Of a stretch of DNA of 35,634 bases, positions 1-7,149 are shown in pieces. The notes under the pieces were generated by a model that had not been told where the DNA came from, ran no database searches, and saw only the letters and a list, made by a program, of their open reading frames with translations. The position numbers were made by a program, and so were the translations under genes. Within the stretch, counting starts at the first letter, position 1; each line of letters begins with the position of its first letter. This DNA is from Oscillospiraceae bacterium (GTDB lineage Bacteria > Bacillota > Clostridia > Oscillospirales > Oscillospiraceae), in NCBI GenBank assembly GCA_031261635.1, contig JAISJH010000119.1, forward strand, positions 1-35,634, written 5' to 3'.

Positions 1-133
1 CGGCACCCCTCCACAGAGGGGATAAGGACGGGGGTTTGGACGTTTGGTTGCGTGGATATAACCCTCGCAACCTACGTCCAAACCCCTATCCCCTCTGTGG
101 AGGGGTGCCCCCGCAGGGGCGGGGTGGTTTCCC
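1..133. repeat. Family A GC-rich inverted repeat
   Basis: Two arms face each other. The left arm (1-40) carries CACCCCTCCACAGAGGGG followed by a GGACG/GTTTGGACG word. The right arm (79-126) is its reverse complement, with GTCCAAACCCC and CCCCTCTGTGGAGGGGTG. The arms are separated by about 38 bases. The same element recurs at 1930-2160 and 31283-31440, and as single arms near 3440-3480 and 34195-34235. No protein is supported here; the open frames on both strands read through the repeat words and share no family resemblance. Function is unknown. It could form a long cruciform or a hairpin in RNA. Confidence 0.75.
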
Positions 134-289
134 CGCCGCGCGGACACAACCCAATTCACCACACAATACACGATAGCATAAACGTGGTTTCCCCGCCGCG
201 CGGACGCGTCCCCCGTCCACCGTCCCGGCGCATTGCGCCGGGACAGGGCAGGGCTTCGCCCTGCCCGAGGTGCGCCGCTCCGGCGCACC
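134..289. other. GC-rich intergenic filler with short palindromes
   Basis: No gene is seen. The stretch repeats the word GGTTTCCCCGCCGCGCGGAC twice (about 127-145 and 185-204). It has short perfect palindromes, for example GTCCCGGCGCA followed by its complement at 222-244, and GGCAGGG...CCCTGCC at 247-265. These words also occur in the other repeat-rich gaps, which points to a mosaic built from common modules. Confidence 0.6.
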
Positions 290-474
290 GTCTTTGCGAA
301 GCCGCCTCCGCACTTGCGATACGTACCATTGAAACGCGGCGAAGCAATCCAGGGTTGACGTAAAACCCTGCGATACGTAAGGACGTAGGCTGTATGTTAT
401 CCTCCCGGCACTGGATTGCTTCGCGCCTGTAACGTCCTACGTATCGCAAGTCTCGCGGCGCTTCGCAATGACGG
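290..474. repeat. Family B MITE-like inverted repeat, copy 1
   Basis: The outer ends read GTCTTTGCGAAGC on the left and GCTTCGCAATGAC on the right, an imperfect terminal inverted repeat. Inside, GCGAAGCAATCCAG (left) faces CTGGATTGCTTCGC (right), with TTGCGATACGTA words on both sides. Further copies lie at 1723-1898, 3207-3367 and 33975-34160, with left-arm fragments at 29362-29516. The element has no coding capacity for a transposase, so if mobile it would need one supplied in trans. Similar GCAATCC/GGATTGC repeats are common in bacterial genomes. Confidence 0.75.
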
Positions 475-612
475 GGCGGGCTTCGCCCTGCCCCCGCGAC
501 GCGGACGCGTCCTATTCCCGCCCCCACGCACGCCCCGGTTAACATAAGCTATTACCTATATCGCTAGGTTTCGTCTTTTTTCGCAAATGTTAAAAAGTTA
601 TTAAAAAAGTGC

Positions 613-641
613 TTGACAAAACGAAAGTATTGTGCTACAAT
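613..641 (+). promoter_or_regulatory. Promoter of the sortase-type surface protein gene
   Basis: TTGACA (613-618) and TACAAT (636-641) are separated by 17 bases, and a TG one base upstream of the -10 makes it an extended -10 element. The predicted start of transcription near 648 leaves a leader of about 29 bases holding the GGAGG ribosome binding site at 664-668. This is a strong housekeeping sigma-factor promoter by sequence. Confidence 0.85.
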
Positions 642-676
642 CTAAGTACAATAAAACTTTATGGAGGAAACACCTA

Positions 677-1249
677 ATGAAAACACGCATTCTCGCACTT
701 CTCCTCGTGGCAATGATGATTGTTGCCGTTGCTCCTATGGCCCTTGCCGCCATATCAGACCCCCCCGAGCTTGCTACTGCGTTCAAAGTAGGCGGTGATG
801 GCTCCGCTCTTGCTCCGTGGCCGTTTGCCGCCGGAACATATGACCCGGCTCTTGACGGACAGGGAATCCCCAATGGCGTTTATGTTTATGGCTTGTTTGA
901 CGCGTCGTATGCGACTATTCCTGACCCGTCATCTGTAACCGGCTATACCGCCGTTAGCAGTGCAGGCGATGTCGGTGCCGGCACGTGGTACCTCTTAAAG
1001 GGTTCGTCGGGCTTTAACTATGTCATCATCGGCGAAGCCGGTGCTGCTCCCGCCGCTCCCGCTGCTGATGCAGGTGCTGCTGCTGTTGCTCCTCCCGCTG
1101 ACACGGGTTCCGCTCCTGCAGTTACCGCTCCTCCTGCGGCTACTGCTCCTAAGACAGGCGACGCTTCCAACATCGCTATTTTCGCGGGTCTCTTAATCCT
1201 CGCGGGCGGCGCGGCTGTTGTCCTTGCCAAAAAGAAAACCAACGCGTAA
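677..1249 (+). CDS. Small secreted surface protein with sortase-like anchor (APKTG)
   Basis: Predicted 190-residue cell-wall-anchored protein. The ATG at 677 is chosen because GGAGG lies about 8 bases upstream and a signal peptide begins at once: basic MKTR, a hydrophobic core to about residue 20, and likely cleavage near MALA-A (residue 24-25). The middle part (about 26-115) is unrecognised. Residues about 120-156 form an Ala/Pro-rich linker typical of wall-spanning stalks. The C-terminus has APKTGD (157-162), a hydrophobic segment, and the basic tail AKKKTNA. This is the architecture of a sortase substrate, although the canonical LPXTG leucine is replaced by Ala; no sortase gene is in the window. 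Codons ending in T are frequent, which together with the strong promoter suggests high expression. A run of seven C (760-766) sits just after the signal peptide. The ligand or role is unknown. Confidence 0.75.
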   Translation: MKTRILALLLVAMMIVAVAPMALAAISDPPELATAFKVGGDGSALAPWPFAAGTYDPALDGQGIPNGVYVYGLFDASYATIPDPSSVTGYTAVSSAGDVGAGTWYLLKGSSGFNYVIIGEAGAAPAAPAADAGAAAVAPPADTGSAPAVTAPPAATAPKTGDASNIAIFAGLLILAGGAAVVLAKKKTNA

Positions 1250-1270
1250 GCATTATCAATAATGGACTCC

Positions 1271-1317
1271 TAAAAAAAAGCGGCAAAGAACGGTCAAGTA
1301 CCGTTCTTTGTCGTTTT
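1271..1317. terminator. Bidirectional intrinsic terminator
   Basis: The stem 1281-1294 pairs with 1300-1313 (CGGCAAAGAACGGT and its complement with one G-T position) around a five-base loop. It is flanked by eight A on the left (1272-1279) and TTTT on the right, so it can act for the rightward surface-protein gene and for the leftward DUF454 gene. The last codons of the DUF454 gene lie in the stem. Confidence 0.8.
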
Positions 1318-1524
1318 CGCCCCGCGCCGCGTGTATTTCGCGAGCGCCCCCCGGCATAGTTTGCTGTTGTCAAACCACCGCGCGAAGCGTTCCGACCCCT
1401 TCGGCAACACGCAAAGCGCAAGCACATAAAACGGCACGGTAGGAAGCAAAGGCAAAACTATCCCAAGCGTCCCAAGTGCTATTGCCAGACAACCGATAGT
1501 TATAAACAATATTTTTTTGAGCAT
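1294..1524 (-). CDS. Short DUF454 (YbaN-like) inner-membrane protein
   Basis: Predicted 76-residue membrane protein. The ATG (complement of 1522-1524) follows AAGGAGA with good spacing; upstream codons in the same frame read through repeat and are not credible. The N-terminal part matches the DUF454/YbaN pattern: a hydrophobic helix with LGTLGIVLPLLPTVPFYVLA, then the SERFARWF segment. Family members are usually about 115-130 residues and continue with a second hydrophobic region; this one stops after a basic tail (KYTRRGAKTTKNG). It may be a natural short form or a gene truncated by whatever placed the terminator at its end, since the stop codon lies inside the terminator stem. The biochemical role of the family is not established. 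Confidence 0.7.
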   Translation of the reverse strand: MLKKILFITIGCLAIALGTLGIVLPLLPTVPFYVLALCVLPKGSERFARWFDNSKLCRGALAKYTRRGAKTTKNGT

Positions 1525-1722
1525 TGACAGGTCTCCTTGTACGTGATAGGGGTAGTATATCCCAGATAATGGGAAAATAAACGCTTGTTGGCGGGACAAA
1601 TGTATGTTGCGCTCCGTAGGGGCGGGTTTCAAACCCGCCCTCCCCGCGCCGCGCGCGGGGGCAGGACGGGAGTTGCGTCCGCGCACGGCGCGGGGCGAAG
1701 GCAGGGCTTGCCCTGCCCAGCC
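1525..1722. other. Gap with family F hairpin and GC-rich filler
   Basis: Reading leftward, TATACT (complement of 1554-1559) is a possible -10 for the DUF454 gene, but its -35 is weak. At 1619-1640 lies a family F hairpin, GGCGGGTTT/CAAACCCGCC, which recurs at 33918-33938 and 34249-34271. The remaining bases are GC-rich words shared with the other gaps, including a CGCGCACGGCGCGGGG word. No gene is seen. Confidence 0.6.
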
Positions 1723-1898
1723 CGTCATTGCGAAGCACCGGTACGCCCGCGATACGTAGGACGTTACAGGTGCGAAGCAATCCAGTGCCGGGGGGACAAC
1801 ATACGTATGTATCGTAGGTGCCTACGTCAACCCTGGATTGCTTCGCCGCATATCATTGACTACGTATCGTAAGTGCGGTGGCGGCTTCGCAAAGACGG
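1723..1898. repeat. Family B MITE-like inverted repeat, copy 2
   Basis: Complete copy with outer ends GTCATTGCGAAGC (left) and GCTTCGCAAAGAC (right). The inner arms are GCGAAGCAATCCAGTGCCGG and, facing it, CCCTGGATTGCTTCGC. Words with GATACGTAGGACGTTACAGG match the other copies. It lies between filler and a family A element, as does the copy near 34000. Confidence 0.75.
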
Positions 1899-1929
1899 TG
1901 CGCCGGGACGGTGGACGTGGGTTACGTCC

Positions 1930-2160
1930 GCGCGGCGGGGAAACCACCCCGCCGCCTGCGGGCGGCACCCCTCCACAGAGGGGATAAGGACGAGGGTTTG
2001 GACGAAGGTTACGGAGACGTGACGCCCCCCGCAGGGCGCACCTCACGTCCATTCCCTATCCCCTCTGTGGAGGGGTGGCTCCGCAGAGCCGGGGTGGTTT
2101 CCCCCGCGGGGCGCAACCCACGTCCAAACCCTCCAAAGCCCCCCTCTTTAGAGGGGGGTG
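1930..2160. repeat. Family A inverted repeat, copy 2
   Basis: The left arm holds AACCACCCCGCCGCC, then CACCCCTCCACAGAGGGG. The right arm begins at about 2056 with TATCCCCTCTGTGGAGGGG and ends with CGGGGTGGTTTCC. The arms are therefore longer here than in copy 1 and include the CCACCCC/GGGGTGG block. A further CCCCTCTTTAGAGGGGGG palindrome follows at about 2141-2158. No coding sequence is supported. Confidence 0.7.
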
Positions 2161-2202
2161 CCGCCTCAGCGGCGGGGGGTGCCTCCCCCCAAAAAACAAC
2201 AC

Positions 2203-2231
2203 TTGCAATATGCTGAAAAATGTGTTATACT
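2203..2231 (+). promoter_or_regulatory. Promoter of the rhomboid-like gene
   Basis: TTGCAA (2203-2208), 17-base spacer, TATACT (2226-2231), with TG one base before the -10. The ATG at 2220 lies inside this promoter and so cannot be in the transcript. This rules it out as the start of the downstream gene and points to the TTG at 2259. Confidence 0.75.
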
Positions 2232-2258
2232 ATATTAGAGTTATGGAGGTTCTTACAT

Positions 2259-3095
2259 TTGACCGCTTTGGTACGTTTAGTTGACAGGTTTTGCGCCCGG
2301 CACCCGGGCTTTGGTTTGCCGCGCCTTATGATGTATATTGCGGGCGGCAATCTGCTTGCGTTTCTTTTGATACAGATGGACAAGAGCGGCGCGTTTATCA
2401 CCGGGCTGTTGTTTTCGCCGGAGCTTATACTTCAAGGGCAGGTGTGGCGGCTTGTTACCTGGGTGTTTTTTCCGAACTCCGGCAATATCCTGTTGCTTGC
2501 GATTTCGCTGTATTTTTATTATTTCCTGGCTCAGACGCTTGAGCGCGAGTGGGGCGCGGGGCGGTTTACGATTTACTACCTCGCGGGAGTGTTGCTTCAC
2601 ATAGTATTCGGGTTTATAATGTGGCTCGCGGGCGCGCCGTTCCTGCTTATGACGTCGACCTACCTGAATTTGTCGCTGTTTTTCACGTTTGCGGTGCTGT
2701 ATCCCGATTTGCAGGTGCGGCTGTTCTTTATCCTGCCTATAAAAGTCAAGTGGCTCGCGCTGGTTGACGTGCTGTACTACGGGTATATAGTCATAGTGAG
2801 CCAGTTTCCGGCGAATTTACTGCCGCTGGTCGGGATTGCTAACTTCCTGCTGTTCTGCGCGGGCGATTTATACCAGTTGCTACGGAACTTTTTGCCGCAA
2901 AACGTAGTTCGCAAGGCGCGGTACAACGCGGCTCAAAAACCCTCGGGGAAATTCGAGTTTGCCGACAGGCGTTGCGCCGTCTGCGGCAAGTCGGCGGCTT
3001 CGCACCCGGAACTGGAGTTCCGCTACTGCTCCCGCTGCAACGGCTTCCACTGCTTCTGCGAGGAGCATATCAATTCGCATATACATTTTAGTTAA
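2259..3095 (+). CDS. Rhomboid-like membrane protein with C-terminal zinc ribbon
   Basis: Predicted 278-residue polytopic membrane protein. The TTG at 2259 is taken as start because GGAGG (2245-2249) precedes it by nine bases and because the only upstream ATG lies within the promoter. About six hydrophobic segments cover residues roughly 20-215, with the rhomboid-fold-like sequence LEREWGAGRFTIYYLAGVL. The position where active rhomboid proteases have GxSG reads STYLNLSLFFTFA, and no catalytic Ser/His pair is evident, so it is probably a non-proteolytic (derlin-like) member. The C-terminus has CAVCG, CSRC, HCFCEEH and a His-rich end, a likely zinc-binding ribbon in the cytoplasm. Such rhomboid-plus-ribbon proteins occur in other Clostridia from memory; their function is not known. 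It stands alone with its own promoter. Confidence 0.7.
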   Translation: MTALVRLVDRFCARHPGFGLPRLMMYIAGGNLLAFLLIQMDKSGAFITGLLFSPELILQGQVWRLVTWVFFPNSGNILLLAISLYFYYFLAQTLEREWGAGRFTIYYLAGVLLHIVFGFIMWLAGAPFLLMTSTYLNLSLFFTFAVLYPDLQVRLFFILPIKVKWLALVDVLYYGYIVIVSQFPANLLPLVGIANFLLFCAGDLYQLLRNFLPQNVVRKARYNAAQKPSGKFEFADRRCAVCGKSAASHPELEFRYCSRCNGFHCFCEEHINSHIHFS

Positions 3096-3206
3096 TAGAT
3101 ATCAGATATTAAATATTAGATAGGGCGCGGATACCATAGAACGGCGTAGCAAAAGGGAAATGCGGATACCGTAGAACGCGTAGTCAAACGGCAGGGAGGC
3201 AAGAGT
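3096..3206. other. Gap start: family C word and imperfect direct repeat
   Basis: Immediately after the rhomboid-like stop is an AT-rich family C word (GATATCAGATATTAAATATT, about 3100-3120). An imperfect direct repeat of GCGGATACC(A/G)TAGAACG follows, near 3127-3144 and 3162-3178. No gene or terminator is evident. Confidence 0.5.
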
Positions 3207-3367
3207 CCGTCATTGCGAGCCGCGGAAAGCGTAAGATACGTAGGAATGAAACCGGCGCGGCAATCCAGTGCCGGGAGCGTAACATACGTAATTTTTCCCC
3301 CCGGCACTGGATTGCTTCGCGCCTATACGTTGTACGTATCGCAAGTGCGGTGGCGCTCGCAAAGACG
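3207..3367. repeat. Family B MITE-like inverted repeat, copy 3
   Basis: Left end GTCATTGCGAGC, right end GCTCGCAAAGAC. Inner arms GGCAATCCAGTGCCGGG and CCCGGCACTGGATTGC are nearly adjacent, separated by about 20 bases, so this copy folds into the most compact hairpin of the set. The ends carry GAGC rather than GAAGC. Confidence 0.7.
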
Positions 3368-3527
3368 GCGCACGGCGCCGGGACGAGGGCAGGACGCCGG
3401 GACGTGGGCAGGACGGGGGACGCGTCCGCGCACGGCGCGGGGAACCACCCCAGCGCTACGCGCCACCCCTCCCAAGAGGGGAATTTACGGAAGAGGCTCC
3501 CACACCCACGCAACCCCCGTCCAAGCC
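3368..3527. other. GC-rich filler with a single family A arm
   Basis: Words such as GGACGTGGGCAGGACG and CGTCCGCGCACGGCGCGGGG lead into a single family A-type arm at about 3440-3485 (AACCACCCC, CTACGCG, CCACCCCTCCCAAGAGGGGA). This arm variant, with CCCAAGAGGGG rather than CCACAGAGGGG, recurs at 34195-34235. No coding sequence is supported. Confidence 0.55.
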
Positions 3528-3608
3528 CACGTCTCTGATATCTGATATTTGATATCTGTTAACTGAACTACCGTCTCTGATATCTGATATTTGCTAACTG
3601 TTAACTAT
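3528..3608. repeat. Family C AT-rich repeat, double copy
   Basis: Two head-to-tail copies of CGTCTCTGATATCTGATATT followed by TTGATATCTGTTAAC or TTGCTAACTGTTAAC. The reverse complement (GTTAAC...ATCAAATATCAGAGACG) is the form seen elsewhere. The second copy supplies a possible -35 (TTGCTA, 3591-3596) for the cupin gene, with TATAAC at 3612-3617, but the 15-base spacing is short, so that promoter is only tentative. Confidence 0.65.
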
Positions 3609-3636
3609 TTATATAACACTATGGAGGTACCCTACA

Positions 3637-3996
3637 ATGTCCTACAAAATTACCAAGAAGGAAGAAGCCTACACCTACACCGCGCCGAAGCATTTCGACG
3701 TGCGAACCACGCGCTTGCACGACCCCGTAGACGTCAACGGCGGCGTTATGACCGTCGGACTAAGCCACTTCCTGCCGGGCGGCGGCTGTGAGTTCGGCTC
3801 GAACGCGCTCGAGAGCGTCTACTACATAGTAGAGGGCGAAATGACGCTCGTAGCGGAAAACGACGAGGGCGCGCAGCAAAAAGTTATCCTACACAAAGGC
3901 GACAGCTTCCACTGCGGCGCCGGAACTAAGAAATCAGTGGTAAACGAAGGCACCGAGAGTTGCCAAATGCTGGTAGCCCTGGTCAAGGGAGCTTAA
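3637..3996 (+). CDS. Small cupin-domain protein
   Basis: Predicted 119-residue single-domain cupin. The ATG follows GGAGG (3623-3627) by nine bases. The β-barrel pattern is visible: LSHFLPGGGCEFGSNALESVYYIVEGEMTLV (about residues 47-77) is cupin motif 1, with conserved PG and EG, and HKGDSFHCGAGTKKSVVNEG (about 89-108) is motif 2. Motif 1 lacks the usual HxH metal ligands, and only one His remains in motif 2 at the usual GDxxH position. Metal binding may therefore be altered or absent, and a dioxygenase or isomerase activity cannot be assumed. Sugar, small-ligand or regulatory roles are all possible. The gene is monocistronic, with a terminator downstream. Confidence 0.7.
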   Translation: MSYKITKKEEAYTYTAPKHFDVRTTRLHDPVDVNGGVMTVGLSHFLPGGGCEFGSNALESVYYIVEGEMTLVAENDEGAQQKVILHKGDSFHCGAGTKKSVVNEGTESCQMLVALVKGA

Positions 3997-3997
3997 T

Positions 3998-4030
3998 GTC
4001 AATTGACAATTGACAATTGATAATTGACAA
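3998..4030. repeat. Family D AT-rich repeat
   Basis: Tandem degenerate words of the form AATTGACAATTGA/TAATTG immediately after the cupin stop codon. The same family occurs at 27449-27487 and, translated, at 9555-9593. Confidence 0.7.
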
Positions 4031-4031
4031 T

Positions 4032-4066
4032 GCGGGGGCGGACGTTGTTCGCCCCCGCGGTTTTTT
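4032..4066 (+). terminator. Intrinsic terminator of the cupin gene
   Basis: GCGGGGGCG (4032-4040) pairs perfectly with CGCCCCCGC (4050-4058) around a nine-base loop, followed by GG and six T (4061-4066). Confidence 0.85.
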
Positions 4067-4085
4067 GTGGCGGTAGATTGCGGTG

Positions 4086-4124
4086 TTGTAAAAACAACAG
4101 CGGGAGACTTACGTCTCCCGCTGT
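4086..4124 (-). terminator. Intrinsic terminator of the SLH protein gene
   Basis: A 12-bp perfect stem, ACAGCGGGAGAC (4097-4108) with GTCTCCCGCTGT (4113-4124), and loop TTAC. Read leftward it is followed by TGTTTTTACAAC, giving the U-tract. It lies just beyond the stop of the leftward SLH gene. Confidence 0.85.
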
Positions 4125-4141
4125 CGCGTGGATATGGTATT

Positions 4142-7050
4142 TTAGTTGTTCGGTTTACCTGTCCAGAAGCCATCGCCGGAGATTGTGCCGGGTACGTGTC
4201 CTACATCGGGATATAGGGAGTTGTCAGGCTCGTTATACAGGTCTATGTAGCCGCCCTGATTGACAACAATCGCGCCGTTGTTGATTAGCTTGCCGACTAC
4301 GTGTATTCCGTTAGAATTACCCTGTACGAAGTACACATAGCCGTCCACCGTAAGTGTTATACCTGGCGCAATCGTAAGCGAACTAGCTACATAGTTGCCA
4401 CTTGTGTAGTCTCCGTTTATTTGGAGTATTTTATCGGCTGGTATCGTGAGGTTCGCTGTTATTGTAATATTGCCCAGTATTTCGACATTTGTATTAGTTG
4501 CGTTTGGTGCCACTGCCGCTGATAACTCGTTTGGCGTTCTAACAGCTAGCCAGAACGAGGCGTTCTCGCCGTTTCTTGTGATGTCGCCGGCACCCGACAG
4601 CACTCCGTATACGGTCAAGTCTGCCCGCTTGCCTTCTTCCGCAACTATGTCTATGGTGCCGTTGTTGATTAACCGCGTCATTAGTGTGGCGCCATTCACC
4701 GTCCCGGCATTAAAATATAGCGTCCCGCGTACCGTAATCGTAACGTCGCTCGGGACAGTAAGCGAAGCATTTGAACCTACACCGTAATTCCAATTTGGAC
4801 TGACGTTGACACTTTTGCCTGCGGGGATTATAAGGTCGTCCTCTAGCTCTAAATCGCTCTGAATTAGCACGTTGTTGACATATGACACTTCAAGCAATTC
4901 CCGCAAGTGCGGCTCATCTGAAGCTGTGAACGAGACGGAACCAAAGTCGTTAGACGTGATAGTTCCGTCACCTGAAACATTACCGTCTACATAGAGTTGA
5001 GCGTACCTGTATATGTCTTTTCCTTCAATATTGATTATGCCTTCTCCTTCAACTTTGATTGTACCATTGTTGATAAGTTCCCCGGAGTACCACTGTCCGT
5101 CGTCCGCCAATACTGTCGAAATATTCAAGTTTCCATTGACAGTAAGCGTCCCGTTTACTGTCAGCTGGCTCGACGTATAATGTATATATCCCGTCTCAGG
5201 ATTATATTCATCAGCGTAGTTTGTCACAAAAACGTTTTTAGACGCGTAGATTGTTAGCTCTTCGTCGGTAGCAATCTCTGCTACACCATTTAGAACGATA
5301 CTATCTACATAATATTTGTCCAATGCCTCTTTCAGACCCTCTAAGTCGTTAACAGGTAGTTGGACTCGGTTCCCAGAACCTGTAATCTGCCCGCCGTCCT
5401 CAACAACAAGATTGCCGCCATAGCCGACGCCAATGGCTATATATTGAGAGTTGACATCGACTGCAATTGTTCCGCCGCTTGCAACTGTCAGAGTGACGCC
5501 AATGATGTAAATAGATTTGTTCGGAGTAGTAGTAAGCGTTTCACCGTATCCTATCGTGATATCATTGGCTAGGAAGATAGTTTGCACTACGCTATCTTCG
5601 TCGTCAAACAAAGCCTGTAGTTCTTCAAGCGTCGATGCAGATGCGTAAATGTCGTCGCCCGAACCGGTGTCGTTGTTGTTATTGTTGCTGTTATTATTGT
5701 TGCTGCTGTTGTTATTGCTACTGTTATTGCTGCTACTATTGTTATTACTGGACGTACTGTTGTCCGTTGCCGGAGTTGTTGTCGTTGTGCTTGCGTCGCC
5801 TGTGGAGCTTGTCTTGCCTGTTGTTCCGGCGGTTGCAATCGTGGTACCCTTGCTGTCGGTTACTCCCGCTGTCGAATTGTTTTCGATTGTTGCGTTAGGT
5901 GTCCCGACCGTTGTAACTGTCGTGACTTCCTTTGCAACCGTTACGTTTGTAACCGTCCCGTCGCCGACAATTCCAACGTCGTTCGCGGCTACGGTTGCCG
6001 TGGTAACTGTTGCGCCCGCGTTTACTGTTACGCTAACGCCCGCCGCGGCCTCGTGGATTATGAGTTCCGTAACCGTCGCGCCCTCCGCGAGGGTAACTAT
6101 CGCGTCCGGCGAATCAATCACGAGCTTCGCGATGTTCCCCGTAACAATAACGTTGTTGCCGATAACGGTAACGAGCGGTACGCTCGCCGCGCCCTCGACC
6201 TTAACGCTGACGGTCTGATTGCCCGCGCTCGCGGGTTTATTGACTATAACGTTCGGAACTTTCGAGTTCCCCTTGATATGTACGGAGTTCGAGCCGCCGC
6301 CGTATACAAGCAGCTGACCCTTGACGTCTACATTATCAAGCCACACGTCGCCGTCACCCACGCCCTGCGCGATAACGAGGTCGCCCTTGACGGTGGTGTC
6401 TTTAAGCGTAACGCCCGTCTTGCGGATTACGAAATCATTCGCAACCGTCACGCCCGTTACGTCCTTATCGGCAATCTGCGAAATTAGATTGTAGACAATC
6501 TGTACCACTCCGGCGCGGGTGAACTCACCGCCCGGGTTGAATTTATTGCCGCCTACGCCGGTAAGTACACCGCGCGCTTGCAAGCCGTAGACATACGGCT
6601 TAGCGGTCTTAGAAATGCTTGCGTCATCGGCAAAGGGGGACGCGGCTTTTGCGACTGTCGCAATTCCGAAGGCCTTCGCGATTTTGACTACCGCGTTCTC
6701 GCGCGTGATAGACTTGCCTTTTTCCCAAGTATCGGCATTGCCCAGGATTTTGCCGACAATCTGGTCTACGCTGTTGTCGTCGATAGCGGCAGAGGGAAAG
6801 AAGCTGCCCGCGCCGTTGCCTTCCAGGACGGGATTTGCGCCGAGCGACCAGGTGTTTATAGCGTCGTACGCCCAGTGGTCTGCGGGAACATCGCTGTAGC
6901 TTGTGTCCGCGGCGAAAGCCGCGCCGGGGACAAGGCTCAGGAGCAGGACAAATGCTAACGCAAAAGCCGCACCACGCTTTGAGGTAAACGTTTTCGTTTT
7001 TACCCCCCCCCCCCGTAAGACTTGCGACTGTAGGTAAATTTGCTCTGCAT
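4142..7050 (-). CDS. SLH-domain surface protein, start out of frame across a G12 tract (candidate phase-variable)
   Basis: Candidate cell-surface protein of about 968 residues, written as one gene with a frameshift. Reading leftward, GGAGG (complement of about 7061-7065) and ATG (7048-7050) start MQSKFTYSRKSY, then 12 G (7003-7014) and at once TAA (7000-7002). In the neighbouring frame, from the last G, the sequence reads GTA AAA ACG..., giving VKTKTFTSKR, a hydrophobic signal core (AFALAFVLLLSLVPGAAFA) and an uninterrupted frame to 4142. Thirteen or ten G would join the two. After the signal peptide come two SLH-like repeats (YSDVPADHWAYDAI...; SPFADDASISKTAKPYVYGL...), which in known proteins bind pyruvylated wall polymers. 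A Val/Thr-rich β-repeat region follows, then an Asn/Ser linker (complement of about 5677-5750) and further β-strand repeats with many NNGTI motifs. No ATG, GTG or TTG links the signal peptide to a start in its own frame; the TTG at 6581-6583 lies mid-SLH. The tract may be a phase switch or a sequencing error. Confidence 0.75.
5677..5750 (-). repeat. Asn/Ser-coding triplet repeat in the SLH protein
   Basis: On the coding strand AAC, AAT and AGC codons alternate, giving a run of about 25 Asn and Ser residues between the two β-repeat halves. It is an imperfect trinucleotide repeat, so gains or losses of units would keep the frame and change linker length. It is low complexity, which explains the long poly-Leu-like frame on the other strand. 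Confidence 0.75.
7003..7014. repeat. Homopolymer of 12 C (12 G on the coding strand)
   Basis: The longest homopolymer I found in the window. It lies 12 codons after the SLH gene's ATG. With 12 G the start frame ends directly after four Gly codons; with 10 or 13 it enters the signal peptide. Tracts of this length are prone to slipped-strand mispairing in replication, and also to sequencing and assembly error. Confidence 0.9.
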
Positions 7051-7083
7051 AGTCAGTTTCCTCCTATATTATGTATTTATCGC

Positions 7084-7112
7084 ATTATATCACGACACCC
7101 CGCGTTTGTCAA
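7084..7112 (-). promoter_or_regulatory. Consensus promoter of the SLH protein gene
   Basis: On the minus strand, TTGACA (complement of 7107-7112), 17 bases, TATAAT (complement of 7084-7089), with TG one base before the -10. Both hexamers are perfect. Transcription should begin near 7077, giving a leader of about 27 bases. A gene kept silent would be unlikely to retain such a promoter, which argues that the downstream frame is used at least in some cells. Confidence 0.9.
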
Positions 7113-7149
7113 GCACAATTTTCGATTGAGAGCGGTCAAATTGCGTTGT

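Noticed and set aside
1-545. Several Arg/Pro-rich frames in the GC-rich gaps (also 1294-1872, 3184-3545, 29208-29617, 31225-31705, 33764-34308)
   Set aside because: They are translations of repeat families A, B and F. The same peptide words recur in each gap in different frames and strands.
2220-2222. ATG at 2220 as the start of the rhomboid-like gene
   Set aside because: It lies between the -35 and -10 of the gene's promoter and lacks a ribosome binding site; TTG at 2259 has GGAGG at the right distance.
290-3367. CRISPR array suggested by recurring words
   Set aside because: Repeat units differ in length and orientation, there are no regular unique spacers, and no cas genes are in the window.
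5649-6218. Rightward frame with a long Leu run opposite the SLH protein
   Set aside because: The Leu run is only the complement of the Asn/Ser triplet repeat. It has no promoter, no ribosome binding site and no family resemblance.
6581-6583. TTG as the start of the large leftward surface-protein frame
   Set aside because: The same frame continues upstream through another SLH repeat and a signal peptide to the G12 tract, and there is no ribosome binding site before this TTG.
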